Under the pieces are notes generated by a model. It did no database searches and was not told where the DNA came from. It saw only the letters and a program-made list of their open reading frames with translations. Source: Nymphaea colorata (Eukaryota > Streptophyta > Magnoliopsida > Nymphaeales > Nymphaeaceae). Taken from it: a stretch of DNA of 64,000 bases. The stretch covers positions 24,596,412-24,660,411 of the forward strand of contig NC_045139.1 in assembly GCF_008831285.2 (NCBI RefSeq), read 5' to 3'. Positions 62,801-64,000 of this stretch are shown one piece after another; position 1 is the stretch's first letter, and the number at the start of each line of letters is the position of its first letter. The translations under genes and the position numbers were made by a program.

Positions 62801-64000
62801 GCAGAATGTAAGCTGGATGATGTTGTCATAGATAGACCAACAGGGATGAAAGCAGCTTGATTATAGCTGATGATCTTACTAAGGATATTCCTCATGCGGA
62901 GAACACTAATTTTCGTAATGAACTTGAAAATGCAATTGCAAATGGAAATGGGTCGGTATTCATGGAAGGTCCTCATGCCATCTACTTTGGAAATGAGAGT
63001 AATGATGGTTCTGTTAATCTTCCAAACTAGATTACCCCAACAAAAAGAGTCTGAGATCGCCTTGGTCTCGCAGCTCCCAACAACTTCCTAATGCAACTGG
63101 AAAAAGGAGGCCGGGAAAACATCCAGACCAGGCACACTATCCCCATCCAAATCAAACACGACCTTCCTTACTTCTTCCGGCGAAATGAGGCACATGAGGG
63201 CTTGGTCTTCCTTACCTGACTCGAGGGCCATCCTGTATATGCGAGAAGAGAGACCCACCCCCCTCCGACAAAGCTAACAACTCAGAGAAGTGAGTCTGGG
63301 CCACGCTCAAATAGCACCTTGGTCAGACAAGATATCACCCTCAACTTCAATTTCCACAATGTGATTCTTGGTTCAGCGTCCCCGAGCAATAGCCTGAAAG
63401 TAGGCAGCGTTCTTGTCCCCTTCACGCAACCACTTCACTTTGGATCTTTGCCTCCACCTGCTTTCTTCCTCTCTCAAAGTAGCCTGAAGCTCCTCCCAAA
63501 GATTCCATTGCCGGTGCATATCAGAGGAATCGCCAGCCTCCCGCTGCAGTTGTAATCTATCAATTTCCTTCTTAAGGGAAGAAATCCTCTCTTCCACTAG
63601 CCCCAACTGCACCTTTTGCCATCGAGAAAGAGCATTGCAAGTGAATTCGAGCTTGATGATCAGTTGAATCATTGCACAACGAGAAACATCCCTACTCCAA
63701 GCTTGAGCCACCATCTCCTGACAAGCAGGACCGGCATGCCAACATTTAAAATATTTGAAAAGGCCACGCCCCCTCCCATATTCAACCTGATCTGTCATGC
63801 GAAAATAAGCAAAGGAGAGTGATCCGAAGAGAATCGAGGGAGGACTTTCAACTGATTATGACCCCCAAACAACTCGGTCCAATTGTTATTAATCAAACAC
63901 CAATCTAAGCGGCACAGAACAAGCCCCTCACCCTGACGATGGTTTGACTAGGTAAAATCCCTCTCGCTATCCATAAGTGGAAGCAAACCACGGTCCGACA

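Overview
This is nuclear DNA of a flowering plant. The genes and gene fragments belong to plant families: a LURP-one-related gene, a NAC-domain gene, ankyrin-repeat genes ending in a PGG membrane domain, and a PERK-like receptor kinase. Two coding genes can be followed across intron-exon boundaries with GT/AG borders. The rest is AT-rich sequence filled with Copia and L1 retrotransposons, large solo LTRs and small DNA transposons (MITEs). I cannot name the species from sequence alone. I see no rRNA, tRNA, organellar block, CRISPR array or bacterial-type operon.

Layout. 1-2285: decayed L1 LINE on the minus strand. 2769-6672: two MITEs in otherwise unassigned DNA. 7236-9400: intact two-exon LURP-one-related gene on the plus strand. 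10662-16455: MITEs, microsatellites, a 132-bp tandem duplication and one unidentified exon (minus strand, 15165-15266). 16783-18431: broken ankyrin-PGG gene with a 190-bp hAT-type MITE inside its PGG exon. 18780-22071: first large solo LTR. 22975-33570: a second ankyrin-PGG gene, broken and spread over about 10.6 kb by a decayed Copia element (24215-30795), kinase fragments, GC/AT composite MITEs and a rearranged LTR. 39219-42788: second solo LTR. 43017-46575: 5'-truncated L1 LINE on the plus strand. 46597-50584: third solo LTR. 53328-59811: NAC-domain gene exons on the plus strand, with a young, apparently intact Copia (54653-59636) lying antisense in the intron. 61190-64000: another L1 LINE on the minus strand, running off the window.

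Main points. (1) The intronic Copia has 421-bp LTRs differing at two positions, a perfect 5-bp target duplication (GCTCT), an initiator-Met-tRNA primer site, and one uninterrupted 1461-codon frame that overlaps both LTRs. (2) Three LTRs of one family, 3.3 to 4.0 kb each and full of internal tandem repeats, each have their own 5-bp target duplication, so they are separate solo LTRs. (3) The recurrent GC-rich/AT-rich/GC-rich blocks are hAT-like MITEs: three copies have TA-starting inverted ends and 8-bp target duplications. (4) Nested insertions allow relative dating. I found no clear new multi-gene system. The best candidates for unusual biology are the repeat-array LTR family, the LTR-overlapping Copia reading frame, and the NAC gene that seems to lack its usual first exon.
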